Below, piece by piece: positions 33,466-41,976 of a DNA stretch of 64,000 nucleotides. The DNA is from UBA11524 sp964383815. Lineage in GTDB: Bacteria > Bacillota > Clostridia > Christensenellales > Aristaeellaceae. How positions within the stretch are numbered: position 1 is the stretch's first letter; every line of letters begins with the position of its first letter. Below the pieces are notes generated by a model. The model was not told the DNA's origin, made no database searches, and saw only the letters and a program-made list of their open reading frames with translations. The DNA lies in NCBI GenBank assembly GCA_964383815.1, contig CAYLIC010000001.1, forward strand, positions 62,001-126,000, read 5' to 3'. The translations under genes and the position numbers were made by a program.

Positions 33466-35271
33466 ATGGCCTGTGCCTTTCAACTGATGGATGTTTCCCT
33501 GCACTACAGCGAGAAGCCGCTGTTTGACCATGTGAACCTGACCATTTCCGATGGCGACCGCATTGGCGTTGTGGGCCGCAATGGCGCGGGGAAATCCACC
33601 CTGCTGCGGCTGCTGGCAGGCCGTGAGGAGCCGGACAGGGGCGAAATTGCCACCCGGCGCGGCCTTTCCGTGGCCTACCTGCCCCAGACCCCCGTGCTCC
33701 GGGACGAGGATACCATCACCCAGGCGGCGCTGGACTATCTGCCTGCCAGGCCCGGGGAGATTCCGGAGTCCGCCGCCTTCGAGGCGCAGACCATCCTGAC
33801 CCAGCTGGGCTTTGCCGACCTGAACACCAGGGTGTCTACCCTTTCCGGCGGGCAGCGGATGCGTGTGGCGCTGGCAGGCGTTCTATGCCGGGAGAGCGAT
33901 GTACTCCTGCTGGACGAGCCCACCAACCATATCGACCTGGACATGGCCCAGTGGCTGGAGGACAGGCTTGCCGCCAGAAAGGGTACGCTGATTGTGGTCA
34001 CCCACGACCGCTACCTGCTGGAGCGCACCTTTACCCGCATCCTGAATGTGGGCGCAGGCCGGGTGGACAGCTATCAGACCGGCTACAGCGGCTACCTGGA
34101 GGAGCGTGCCCAGCGCGAGGAAATGGAGGCTGCGACCCTCCGCAAAAACAAGAGCCTGTACCGCAAGGAGCTGGCGTGGATCCGCCGTGGCGCCCAGGCC
34201 CGCTCCACCAAGGCCAGGGGGCGGATTGACCGCTTTGATGCGCTGACAGAGGCCATCCAGGAAGCGCCGCCGGAGGAAGCGCTAGCCATGAAAAGCGTGG
34301 CCAGCCGCCTGGGCAAGAAGATTATTGCCTGGGAGCATCTGCAGGTGGGCATTGGCGGCAACACCCTCATTCGGGATTTTTCCTACACCCTCCTGCGTGA
34401 TGACAGGCTGGGGATTATCGGCGGCAACGGCGCAGGAAAAACCACCCTGCTCCGCACCCTCTGCGGGGAAATACCGGCGGAAAGCGGCACCATCGACATA
34501 GGCGACACGGTGAAAATCGGCTACTTTGCCCAGCACTGCCCGGCCCTTGACCCGGATGCACGGATTATCGATGCCGTGCGGGATGTGGCTGTCCATGTGT
34601 ACACCCCGGATGGCGACCTTTCCGCCTCCCAGATGGCAGAAACCTTTCTGTTTCCCTCCGGTATGCAGTACCAGAAGGTGTCCAGCCTGTCCGGCGGCGA
34701 AATGCGCCGGCTGTACCTGCTGCGCATCCTGATGGCTGCACCCAATGTGCTCATCCTGGACGAGCCTACCAATGACCTGGACATCGAAACCCTGAACGTG
34801 CTGGAGGACTACCTGGACAGCTTCCAGGGTGCCATTATCACCGTCAGTCACGATCGCTACTTCCTGGACAGGGCGACAAGCCACCTGTTTGCCATTGAAG
34901 ACGGCGCCATGGTTCCCTACATTGGCGGGTATCAGAGCTACCTGGACGCACACCAGGATGAAAGAGAAAACCGACCCCGGTCGGAAAAGACCGCCGAGAA
35001 ACCGACCGTCGGTCGGAAACAGCACAGCAGTGTGAAGTTCACCTTCCGTGAGCAGCGGGACTTTGACACCATTGAGGACACCATCGCCGCCCTGGAGGAC
35101 AAGCTGGAATGCCTTGCAAAGGAACTGGAGGCAAACGCCAGCAACTATGCCAAGGCCGGCGAAATCATGCAGGCCCAGGAGCAGACCCGGCAGCAGCTGG
35201 AGGAGGCCATGGAGCGGTGGATGTTCCTGCAGGAGAAGTTTGAGCAGATTCAGGCGGCAAAGGAGAAATAA
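33466..35271 (+). CDS. ABC-F family ATPase, Uup-like
   Basis: 601 aa. Two soluble ABC domains: first with GRNGAGKST and LSGGQRMRV, second with GGNGAGKTT and LSGGEMRRL, each with DEPTN Walker B; they are joined by the P-site tRNA interaction linker rich in Arg/Lys. A C-terminal coiled coil (about 525-601) resembles Uup. ABC-F proteins act on ribosomes to relieve stalls or protect against drugs. The segment before the coiled coil (about 500-520) is encoded by two copies of the dispersed palindromic repeat. Confidence 0.92.
   Translation: MACAFQLMDVSLHYSEKPLFDHVNLTISDGDRIGVVGRNGAGKSTLLRLLAGREEPDRGEIATRRGLSVAYLPQTPVLRDEDTITQAALDYLPARPGEIPESAAFEAQTILTQLGFADLNTRVSTLSGGQRMRVALAGVLCRESDVLLLDEPTNHIDLDMAQWLEDRLAARKGTLIVVTHDRYLLERTFTRILNVGAGRVDSYQTGYSGYLEERAQREEMEAATLRKNKSLYRKELAWIRRGAQARSTKARGRIDRFDALTEAIQEAPPEEALAMKSVASRLGKKIIAWEHLQVGIGGNTLIRDFSYTLLRDDRLGIIGGNGAGKTTLLRTLCGEIPAESGTIDIGDTVKIGYFAQHCPALDPDARIIDAVRDVAVHVYTPDGDLSASQMAETFLFPSGMQYQKVSSLSGGEMRRLYLLRILMAAPNVLILDEPTNDLDIETLNVLEDYLDSFQGAIITVSHDRYFLDRATSHLFAIEDGAMVPYIGGYQSYLDAHQDERENRPRSEKTAEKPTVGRKQHSSVKFTFREQRDFDTIEDTIAALEDKLECLAKELEANASNYAKAGEIMQAQEQTRQQLEEAMERWMFLQEKFEQIQAAKEK
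34967..35016. repeat. AAACCGAC/GTCGGTTT palindromic repeat, copy 3 (inside the ABC-F gene)
   Basis: AAAACCGACCCCGGTCGG (34967-34984) and AAACCGACCGTCGGTCGG (34999-35016), both near-perfect palindromes, lying in-frame in the linker between the second ABC domain and the C-terminal coiled coil. Confidence 0.8.
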
Positions 35272-35282
35272 GCAAAGGAAAA

Positions 35283-35308
35283 GGGAGCCGGCCCGGCTCC
35301 CCTTTTCC
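35283..35308 (+). terminator. Bidirectional terminator between convergent genes
   Basis: Stem gggagcc (35283-35289) / ggctccc (35295-35301) with TTTT after it on the plus strand and TTTTCC on the minus strand. Confidence 0.75.
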
Positions 35309-37840
35309 TTATGCGGTTACAATGGCGTTTGCTTCCTGCAGCTTCAGCAGCTCCACAGCCTGCTCCCTCATTTTGTATTTGAGAATCTTCCCTGCTGCGT
35401 TCATGGGGAAGCCATCCACAAAGGTCACATACCGTGGCGTTTTATGCTTCGCCATATGGGACATAACGTATTCCTTCATCTCCGCCTCGGTGGAGGTTTC
35501 GCCTTCCTTCAGCACCACGCAAGCCATGATTTCCTCGCCGTACTGCTTGTCCGGCACACCGATGACCTGCACGTCCTTCACCTTGGGATGGGTGTAGAGG
35601 AAGTCCTCAATCTCCTTGGGGTAGATGTTCTCGCCGCCGCGGATAATCATATCCTTGATGCGGCCGGTAATCTTATAGTTGCCGTTTTCATCCCGGCGGG
35701 CCAGGTCGCCAGTGTGGAGCCAGCCTTCGCTGTCAATGGCAGCGGCTGTGGCCTCGGGCATTTTGTAGTAACCCTTCATGATGTTGTATCCCCGGGCCAC
35801 AAATTCGCCATCCACGCCGTCTGGCACGGGCTGGTTGGTTTCCGGGTCAACAATGCGGCACTCCACGCCGAAAATGGCGCCGCCCACGGTGTTCACGCGC
35901 ACGTCCAGGCTGTCTGTGGTCTTCGACATGGTGGTAGCCGGGCTGGCCTCCGTCTGTCCGTAGGTGATGCAAATCTCGTCCATGTGCATCTTTTCAATGA
36001 CTTCCTTCATCACCTTGATGGGGCAAGGACTGCCAGCCATAATCCCCGTGCGCATGTGGCTGAAATCCGTCTTGTCAAAATCTTCGTGTCCAAGCATAGC
36101 AATAAACATGGTAGGCACGCCATGGAAGCAGGTAATCTTCTCCTGGTTGATGCAGGCCAGGCCGCGCTTGGGCGAGAAGGCGGGAATGGGGCTCATGGTC
36201 ACGCCGTGGGTCATGGAGGCTGTCATGGCCAGCACCATGCCGAAGCAGTGGAACATGGGCACCTGAATCATCATCCTGTCGGCAGTGGACAGATCCATGC
36301 AGTCGCCAATGGCCTTGCCGTTGTTCACCACGTTGTAGTGGGTCAGCATCACGCCTTTGGGGAAGCCCGTGGTGCCGGAGGTATACTGCATGTTGCAAAC
36401 ATCATGCTTGTTGATGGCATTGGCCCGGCGGGTCACCTCGCCAGGGTCCGTCTTTCCTGCCAGGGAAACAGCATCCTGCCAGGTCAGGCAGCCTTCCACC
36501 CGGCTCTCCACGGTAATGATGTTCCGCAGGAAGGGAAACTTGCGGGTGTGCAGCGGCTGGAAGGGGTCATGGCCTTGAAGCTCCGGACAAAGCTCCCTGA
36601 TGATGGACACATAGTCGCTGTCCTTGTAGCCATCCACCATCACCAGGGTGTGGGTGTCGCTCTGGCGCAGCAGGTATTCTGCTTCGTGAATCTTATAGGC
36701 GGTGTTCACCGTTACCAGCACGGCACCAATTTTGACTGTTGCCCAGAAGGTGATGTACCAGGCAGGCACATTGGTGGCCCAGATGGCTACATGGTCGCCA
36801 GCCTTTACGCCCATGGCAATCAGGCTCCGGGCAAACTCGTCCACATCATCCCTGAACTGGCTGTAGGTGCGGGTGTAATCCAGGGTGGTGTAGCGGAAGG
36901 CGTACTGCTCCGGGAATTCCTCCACCATCCTGTCCAGCACCTGGGGAAAGGTCATGTCGATAAGCTGGTTCTTGGGCCAGACGTACTTGCCAGTTTTGCG
37001 GGCATTGTCCTGCAGGCGGCGGGTGCTGTGATCGCCGCCCATGAACTGCTCCATATAGTTGGCAAAGTGGGGGAACACAATGCCGGCGCTTTGCAGGTCG
37101 GGGGCAGTGTTTTTAACCCACTCCAGGCTGATGTATCCCTCATAGTTCACCGAGCGCAGGGCGCGAATCATGCTGTCCACAGGCAGATCACCTTCGCCCA
37201 TGATTCTGTACTGCACCTTGCCATCCACCATCACCGAATCTTTAATGTGAATGTGCTTGATGTACACACCCAGGTTTTGAATGGTGGTTTCCGGCTTTTC
37301 ATTGGCAAAGCGGTACGGGTGGTGCAAATCCCACAGGGCGGCAACATTGTCGCTCTCCACGCGGACGAGCAGGTCCCGCAGGCGGCTGGTGTCGGCATAA
37401 ACGCCATTGGTTTCCACTAGCAGGGTCACGCCGTGGGCCTCAGCATAAGGGGTCACGTCCTTCAGGGCGCGGAGCACCACCTCGTCATCCACCGGGCCTT
37501 CCGGGGCGGCATTCCTGTCGCCCAGCAGGCGGATGTACCTGGCGCCCAGCTTCTCCGCCAGGCGGATGTATTCCTCAATCTCCGCCCTGGTGGTAGGCCA
37601 GCTTTCCTCGTCCTTCAGCACGCAGCCGGTGGACAGGCAGGGTATCTCCAGGTGCATGCGCTTCAAATTGGCAATGGTCTTGTCAATCTGGTCAGCGCGG
37701 AAAGGCTGGGCGCGAACGGAGAAAATGTCGTTGCCTAGGCCGCGCATCTCAATGCCGTCAAAGCCAAAATCCTTCGCCATGGAATAAATGTCCGACCAGG
37801 TGAAATCCGGGCAGCCCAGGGTGGAAAAAGCCAGCTTCAT
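35309..37840 (-). CDS. Fusion: TIM-barrel (AP endonuclease 2 / sugar isomerase-like) + acyl-CoA ligase
   Basis: 843 aa. Residues 1-265 form a xylose isomerase-like TIM barrel; putative metal ligands Glu143 (LVETNG), Asp171 (WDLHHP), His198 (KHIHIKD) and Glu240 (ISLEW) are all present. Residues about 280-843 are a complete AMP-forming acyl-CoA ligase: YTSGTTGFPKG (486-496), YGQTEASP, GWLHTGDLARRD and the lysine in AAGKILKYK. The TIM fold includes sugar isomerases and AsbF-type dehydroshikimate dehydratases; the ligase resembles medium-chain or aryl acyl-CoA synthetases. No internal start or Shine-Dalgarno is evident at the joint. A T-box leader controls it. Substrate unknown. Confidence 0.88.
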   Translation of the reverse strand: MKLAFSTLGCPDFTWSDIYSMAKDFGFDGIEMRGLGNDIFSVRAQPFRADQIDKTIANLKRMHLEIPCLSTGCVLKDEESWPTTRAEIEEYIRLAEKLGARYIRLLGDRNAAPEGPVDDEVVLRALKDVTPYAEAHGVTLLVETNGVYADTSRLRDLLVRVESDNVAALWDLHHPYRFANEKPETTIQNLGVYIKHIHIKDSVMVDGKVQYRIMGEGDLPVDSMIRALRSVNYEGYISLEWVKNTAPDLQSAGIVFPHFANYMEQFMGGDHSTRRLQDNARKTGKYVWPKNQLIDMTFPQVLDRMVEEFPEQYAFRYTTLDYTRTYSQFRDDVDEFARSLIAMGVKAGDHVAIWATNVPAWYITFWATVKIGAVLVTVNTAYKIHEAEYLLRQSDTHTLVMVDGYKDSDYVSIIRELCPELQGHDPFQPLHTRKFPFLRNIITVESRVEGCLTWQDAVSLAGKTDPGEVTRRANAINKHDVCNMQYTSGTTGFPKGVMLTHYNVVNNGKAIGDCMDLSTADRMMIQVPMFHCFGMVLAMTASMTHGVTMSPIPAFSPKRGLACINQEKITCFHGVPTMFIAMLGHEDFDKTDFSHMRTGIMAGSPCPIKVMKEVIEKMHMDEICITYGQTEASPATTMSKTTDSLDVRVNTVGGAIFGVECRIVDPETNQPVPDGVDGEFVARGYNIMKGYYKMPEATAAAIDSEGWLHTGDLARRDENGNYKITGRIKDMIIRGGENIYPKEIEDFLYTHPKVKDVQVIGVPDKQYGEEIMACVVLKEGETSTEAEMKEYVMSHMAKHKTPRYVTFVDGFPMNAAGKILKYKMREQAVELLKLQEANAIVTA

Positions 37841-37868
37841 AAAAAGGCCTCCTTGTCGAATGCGCCGG

Positions 37869-38144
37869 AAAAGAAAAATGCTTCCATCTCCGGCAGGAAA
37901 ACTGCAAGAGACGAAAGCATGAATATCTTCCGCGGTACCACTCTTGTTGGCGGCAGCGCCGCCCGCTCCGGCATCTCATGAATGCCTTTCCCTTTCACGG
38001 TGGAATCCGTCCGGCTTTAGTAGGCACAGGCCGTTGAACCGGCCGCTCGGGAGCCAGTAGCAGCCGCTGTCCCCGCCTGCTTGCACCCACCGCAGGCTCT
38101 CTATAGGCGGACAAACGACCGTTTCTCTCCGTCGTGGCGTTTAC
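37869..38144 (-). ncRNA. T-box riboswitch leader of the TIM-barrel/acyl-CoA ligase gene
   Basis: Transcribed leftwards from the promoter at 38.15 kb. The T-box motif AAGAGTGGTACCGCGG is the reverse complement of 37930-37945. Stem I has the AGAGAGCC...GGTGGGTG distal loop elements. A terminator pairs ATGCTTTC (37913-37920) with GGAAGCAT (37879-37886) followed by TTTTTCTTTT (37869-37878). The specifier region reads ...TGCTACTGGCTCC, so the codon is TAC (Tyr) or CTG (Leu). UGGU in the T-box fits a tRNA with A73. Confidence 0.9.
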
Positions 38145-38150
38145 GAGGTG

Positions 38151-38179
38151 ATTTTACCAGTGCCATTCGCCCTTGTCAA
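38151..38179 (-). promoter_or_regulatory. Promoter of the T-box leader
   Basis: Minus strand TTGACA (38174-38179), 17-bp spacer, TAAAAT (38151-38156). Confidence 0.88.
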
Positions 38180-38205
38180 GCCGGAAAATGTTTTTTCCCT
38201 GTATT

Positions 38206-39474
38206 TCATCCATTGACCAGCTCATGCTGCTCCGGCTCCACCTGCACATGGGCGCCAAGGGCGCGCAGCATGCCGGGCAAGTCCTCATATCCCCGGGCAA
38301 TATGCCCATGGGGGTCGTGGAGGGTCGTCACACCCTCCGCAGCCAGGCCTGCCAGCATCAGCGCCGCACCTCCGCGCAAATCAGTACTGCTGACAGCTGC
38401 ACCCGCCAGCGCATGTCCGCCGCTGACCAGGGCAATTCGATCCTCAATGCGGATGGACGCACCCAGCCGGGCCATTTCTCTGGCGTGCATGAAGCGGTTT
38501 TCAAAAATGGTTTCCAGAAATACGGATGTGCCATTGATTTGCAGGGCCAGCGCCATCATGGGCGCCTGCATATCTGTGGGAAAGCCGGGATAGGCCAGTG
38601 TGCGCACCTGAATGGGCTGCGTGGCCCGGCCTGTCAGCCGCAGGCCACCGGAGGTCTCCCGCAGGGTCACGCCGCTCTCCGCCAGCTTGAACAGCACCGC
38701 CCGCATGTGCTCGGCCTGGGCGCCACGCACCAGCACGCTGCCTTCCGTCATGGCGGCGGCGCACAGCAGGGTGCCGGCCTCAATGCGATCCGGTATGGGG
38801 CGATAGCTGCACCCGTGCAGATGCTTCACGCCTTCAATGGCAATGGTACCTGTGCCGCCGCCGGTTATCCTTGCGCCCATGGCTGTCAGGCAGGAACACA
38901 AATCCACAATCTCCGGCTCCTTGGCGGCATTTTCAATGCGGGTGATACCCTGGGCCAGCACGGCTGCCAGCAGAATGTTCTCCGTGGCGCCCACGCTGGG
39001 AAAGTCCAGATACACGTTTCCGCCCCGGAGCTTGCCCTGCAGGGTAACCGAGCCTGGGGTCAGGTGCGCCTCCGCGCCCAGGGCCTGCATGCCCTTGATG
39101 TGAAGGTCAATGGGCCGCTGGCCAATGGCGCACCCGCCTGGCAGCGCAACCCGGGCATACCCTGTACGCGCCAGCAGCGGGCCCATAACCAGCACCGAGG
39201 CACGCATGCGGCTGAGCAGGTTTTCCGATGTGGGCGAATGGGGCTCGCTGGCCCACAGGGTCATCTGGTCACCCTCCCGGCTGATGCAGGCGCCACACTC
39301 CGCCAGGATGTCCGCCAGGGTGTCCACGTCCGTCAGCTGGGGTACCTGCTGGATGGTCATCGGCTCCCCGGTCATCAGTCCCGCGCAGAGAATGGGCAGC
39401 ACCGCATTCTTTGCGGCATGGATGGTCACCTCACCCCGGAGCTGCTGGCAATGCCCGATGCGATAAGTCGCCAT
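38206..39474 (-). CDS. murA: UDP-N-acetylglucosamine 1-carboxyvinyltransferase MurA
   Basis: 422 aa. It transfers enolpyruvate to UDP-GlcNAc, the first committed step of peptidoglycan synthesis. The fosfomycin-target Cys115 lies in LPGGCAIGQRP, and the N-terminal AAKNAVLPIL and C-terminal FENRFMHA blocks are canonical. GGGAGG nine bases before the ATG fixes the start; the 18 upstream codons are discarded. It stands alone between tRNA-Lys and the T-box promoter. Many Firmicutes carry two MurA copies; only one is in view. Confidence 0.95.
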   Translation of the reverse strand: MATYRIGHCQQLRGEVTIHAAKNAVLPILCAGLMTGEPMTIQQVPQLTDVDTLADILAECGACISREGDQMTLWASEPHSPTSENLLSRMRASVLVMGPLLARTGYARVALPGGCAIGQRPIDLHIKGMQALGAEAHLTPGSVTLQGKLRGGNVYLDFPSVGATENILLAAVLAQGITRIENAAKEPEIVDLCSCLTAMGARITGGGTGTIAIEGVKHLHGCSYRPIPDRIEAGTLLCAAAMTEGSVLVRGAQAEHMRAVLFKLAESGVTLRETSGGLRLTGRATQPIQVRTLAYPGFPTDMQAPMMALALQINGTSVFLETIFENRFMHAREMARLGASIRIEDRIALVSGGHALAGAAVSSTDLRGGAALMLAGLAAEGVTTLHDPHGHIARGYEDLPGMLRALGAHVQVEPEQHELVNG

Positions 39475-39498
39475 GGTCGCAACCTCCCTTTGGCCTGC

Positions 39499-39528
39499 AG
39501 TATGCCCCAAAGGCGCGAAACCATGCAA
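39499..39528 (-). promoter_or_regulatory. Possible murA promoter
   Basis: Minus strand TTGCAT (39523-39528), 18-bp spacer, CATACT (39499-39504), overlapping the T run of the tRNA terminator. Confidence 0.5.
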
Positions 39529-39553
39529 AAAAGCACTGCCATATCAGCAGTGC
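39527..39553 (-). terminator. Terminator of tRNA-Lys
   Basis: Stem gcactgc (39533-39539) / gcagtgc (39547-39553); on the minus strand six T follow. Confidence 0.9.
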
Positions 39554-39559
39554 CTTTCG

Positions 39560-39632
39560 TACACCATTAGGGACTCGAACCCTAGACACCCTGATTAAGA
39601 GTCAGGTGCTCTACCAACTGAGCTAATGGTGC
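39560..39632 (-). tRNA. tRNA-Lys(CTT)
   Basis: 73 nt, full cloverleaf: acceptor GCACCAT/ATGGTGT, D stem GCTC/GAGC, anticodon stem CCTGA/TCAGG with loop CTCTTAA (anticodon CTT) and T arm TAGGG-TTCGAGT-CCCTA. Discriminator A. CCA is not encoded. Confidence 0.97.
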
Positions 39633-39665
39633 ATATCCGCCGCGTTTCCGCAGCCAGCGAAAAGT

Positions 39666-39693
39666 ATTATACCGCTTTTCCCGTGTTTGTCAA
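39666..39693 (-). promoter_or_regulatory. tRNA-Lys promoter
   Basis: Minus strand TTGACA (39688-39693), 16-bp spacer, TATAAT (39666-39671): full consensus. Confidence 0.9.
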
Positions 39694-39743
39694 TCCCCTT
39701 TGGCAAATTTTTTTGTCCCCGGTCATTTCTTTCCGGTGAATGA

Positions 39744-39772
39744 TTGCATTTCCAGCGGATTCCGTTTATAAT
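39744..39772 (+). promoter_or_regulatory. ychF promoter
   Basis: TTGCAT (39744-39749), 17-bp spacer, TATAAT (39767-39772). Confidence 0.8.
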
Positions 39773-39810
39773 AAAAGGGATGTCCCAAAGACAGAGAGGA
39801 GATTTGACGA

Positions 39811-40908
39811 ATGAAGCTGGGTGTCGTGGGTCTGCCCAACGTGGGCAAGAGTACCCTTTTCAATGCCATTACCAAGGCGGGCGCACAGGCCGCCAATTAC
39901 CCCTTTTGCACCATCGAGCCCAACACCGGTATGGTGATGGTGCCCGACAGCCGCCTGGACGTGCTGGGCGAAATGTATCACCCCAAGAAGATCACGCCAA
40001 CCACCATCGAGTTTGTGGATATTGCAGGCCTGGTGAAGGGTGCCAGCCAGGGTGAAGGCCTGGGCAACAAGTTTCTCAGCCACATCCGTGAGGTGGACGC
40101 CATTGTTCACGTGGTGCGCTGCTTTGAGGATGAGAACATCATCCATGTGGATGGCTCCATCAACCCGGCCCGGGACATTGAAACCATCAACCTGGAGCTG
40201 ATCTTTGCCGATATGGACACCGTCCAGCGCCGCAAGGACAAGGCCACCAAGAACTTCCGCGGCGGCGACAAGAAGGCCGGTGCGGAGATGGAGCTGGCAG
40301 ACAAGCTCTACGCCCACCTGGAGTCCGGCAGGCCTGCCCGCACCTTCGACATGGATGAGGACGAGCGTGCCATTGTGGACAGCTGGTTCCTGCTGACCAC
40401 TAAGCCCGTGATTTACGCCGCAAACATTGCCGAGGACGACCTGGGCAAGAACCCTGCCGATATTCCCGGCATTGCCAAGGTGGAGGCCATTGCCGCCGCC
40501 GAGCATGCCGAGGTGCTGGTTATCTCCGCCGCCATTGAAGAGGAGATTGCCCAGATGGAGCCTGATGAGAAGGCAGAATTCATTGAGGAGCTGGGCATTG
40601 GCCAGAGCGGCCTGGACAGGCTGATTACCGCCTGCTACCGGCTGCTGGGCCTTATTTCCTTCCTGACTGCCGGTGAGGACGAATGCCGGGCCTGGACCAT
40701 CGTCAACGGCACCAAGGCGCCCCAGGCTGCCGGGAAAATCCACACGGACTTTGAAAAAGGCTTCATCCGTGCGGAGGTTGTTCCCTTCGACACCCTGGTG
40801 GAGCTTGGCTCCATGGCTGCCTGCAAGGAAAAGGGCCTGGTGCGCTCCGAGGGCAAGGACTATGTGATGAAGGATGGGGACATCACCCTGTTCCGCTTCA
40901 ATGTCTGA
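39811..40908 (+). CDS. ychF: Redox-regulated ATPase YchF (OLA1 family)
   Basis: 365 aa, usual length. An Obg-related P-loop protein that prefers ATP and binds ribosomes; it dampens oxidative-stress responses in other bacteria. GLPNVGKST, FVDIAGLVKGASQGEGLGN and a coiled-coil insertion are present; the G4 position is degenerate as in the family; a C-terminal TGS domain ends KDYVMKDGDITLFRFNV. AGGAG precedes the ATG. It is monocistronic and ends at a repeat-derived terminator. Confidence 0.96.
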   Translation: MKLGVVGLPNVGKSTLFNAITKAGAQAANYPFCTIEPNTGMVMVPDSRLDVLGEMYHPKKITPTTIEFVDIAGLVKGASQGEGLGNKFLSHIREVDAIVHVVRCFEDENIIHVDGSINPARDIETINLELIFADMDTVQRRKDKATKNFRGGDKKAGAEMELADKLYAHLESGRPARTFDMDEDERAIVDSWFLLTTKPVIYAANIAEDDLGKNPADIPGIAKVEAIAAAEHAEVLVISAAIEEEIAQMEPDEKAEFIEELGIGQSGLDRLITACYRLLGLISFLTAGEDECRAWTIVNGTKAPQAAGKIHTDFEKGFIRAEVVPFDTLVELGSMAACKEKGLVRSEGKDYVMKDGDITLFRFNV

Positions 40909-40914
40909 TATATT

Positions 40915-40940
40915 ACCGACCGACCGTCGGTCGGTTTTTT
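40915..40940 (+). terminator. Terminator after ychF formed by palindromic repeat copy 4
   Basis: CCGACCGAC (40916-40924) pairs with GTCGGTCGG (40926-40934), followed by TTTTTT. Same words as the repeats at 3.7, 26.1 and 35.0 kb. Confidence 0.85.
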
Positions 40941-40957
40941 CATGGGAGGTGCTGGGC

Positions 40958-41968
40958 GTGAGCCGTTTGACCTATTTCTGCAAGCGTTTGGTAAAGATGG
41001 ACTGGAAGGCCATGTGGGCCACCACCGGCCTGCTGAAGCAGCGCAGCGGGAAGAGCCGCCTGTGGCTGATGGCGGACATGCTTCGCTGTGCCATCAGGTA
41101 CAACGCAGGCTATATCGACTACAAAATTGCCCAAATGTACAACCTGAGCGACGCCCAGCGCCGCACAGTGATTACCCGTGGCATTTCCAACACCATCGTC
41201 CGCCGGATGAACGACAAGGCTTACTGGCATTTCTTTGACGACAAGACCCAGTTCAACGCCCTGTTCAAGGAGTGGATTCCCCGCAGGTGGCTGTTGATTG
41301 ATGAAGCAACCACACCCAGGCAGGTTGCTGACCTTACCAGCGGGCAAACCCAGCTGATTGGCAAGCCTCTGGAAGGCTCCAGCGGGCAAGGCATTGAGCG
41401 CTTTACCGACAAGGACTGGCAGGGCGGTTCCGCCGCCTTCCTGCAGCTGCTGAAGGACAAGGGCATTGGCATTCTGGAGGAGATTGTACTCCAGCACCCG
41501 GACATGGCTTCCCTGTGCCCCACGTCCGTCAATACCTGCCGCATTGCCACCCTGCTGGGCGACAAGCAGCAGGGCATTGTGTACGCCTTCCTGCGCATTG
41601 GCAATGGCAAGGTGATGGACAATGTGGATTGTGGCGGCATGGCGGCTCGCATCGACCTGGAAAGCGGTAAGCTGCTGACAGTTGGCGCAGACAAGCAGGG
41701 CAACACCTTCGACAGGCATCCCATGACCGGCACGCCTATTGTGGGCTTCACCATTCCTTATTGGGAGGAGGCAAAGGCCATGTGCCTGGAAGCCGCCAAA
41801 AAGGTGCCCCAAATGCGCTTTGTAGCCTGGGATGTGGCGATCACCCCTGGCGGGCCTACCTTCATCGAGGGCAACTCCTTCCCCAGCCATGCCATTCCCC
41901 AGTTTGCCGCCCACTACCCCGATGGCATCGGCATCATGCCGGAGTTCCGCAAGTTCATTGACATTTGA
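40958..41968 (+). CDS. ATP-grasp protein, sugar-transfer-associated type
   Basis: 336 aa from a GTG start with GGGAGGT about seven bases upstream. The ATP-grasp core is seen in IGKPLEGSSGQGIER (nucleotide loop), VNTCRIATL and the metal-binding FIEGNSFPSHAIPQ. It resembles the ATPgrasp_ST family, often found near glycan genes, which ligates a carboxylate to an amine with ATP. No sugar genes adjoin it; its partner is the DUF2441-like gene 8 nt downstream. Substrates unknown. Confidence 0.78.
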   Translation: MSRLTYFCKRLVKMDWKAMWATTGLLKQRSGKSRLWLMADMLRCAIRYNAGYIDYKIAQMYNLSDAQRRTVITRGISNTIVRRMNDKAYWHFFDDKTQFNALFKEWIPRRWLLIDEATTPRQVADLTSGQTQLIGKPLEGSSGQGIERFTDKDWQGGSAAFLQLLKDKGIGILEEIVLQHPDMASLCPTSVNTCRIATLLGDKQQGIVYAFLRIGNGKVMDNVDCGGMAARIDLESGKLLTVGADKQGNTFDRHPMTGTPIVGFTIPYWEEAKAMCLEAAKKVPQMRFVAWDVAITPGGPTFIEGNSFPSHAIPQFAAHYPDGIGIMPEFRKFIDI

Positions 41969-41976
41969 GGATTGCT

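Noticed and set aside
37985..38075. TGG (Trp) as specifier of the T-box at 37.9 kb
   Set aside because: The T-box bulge reads UGGU, which pairs with A73; bacterial tRNA-Trp normally has G73.
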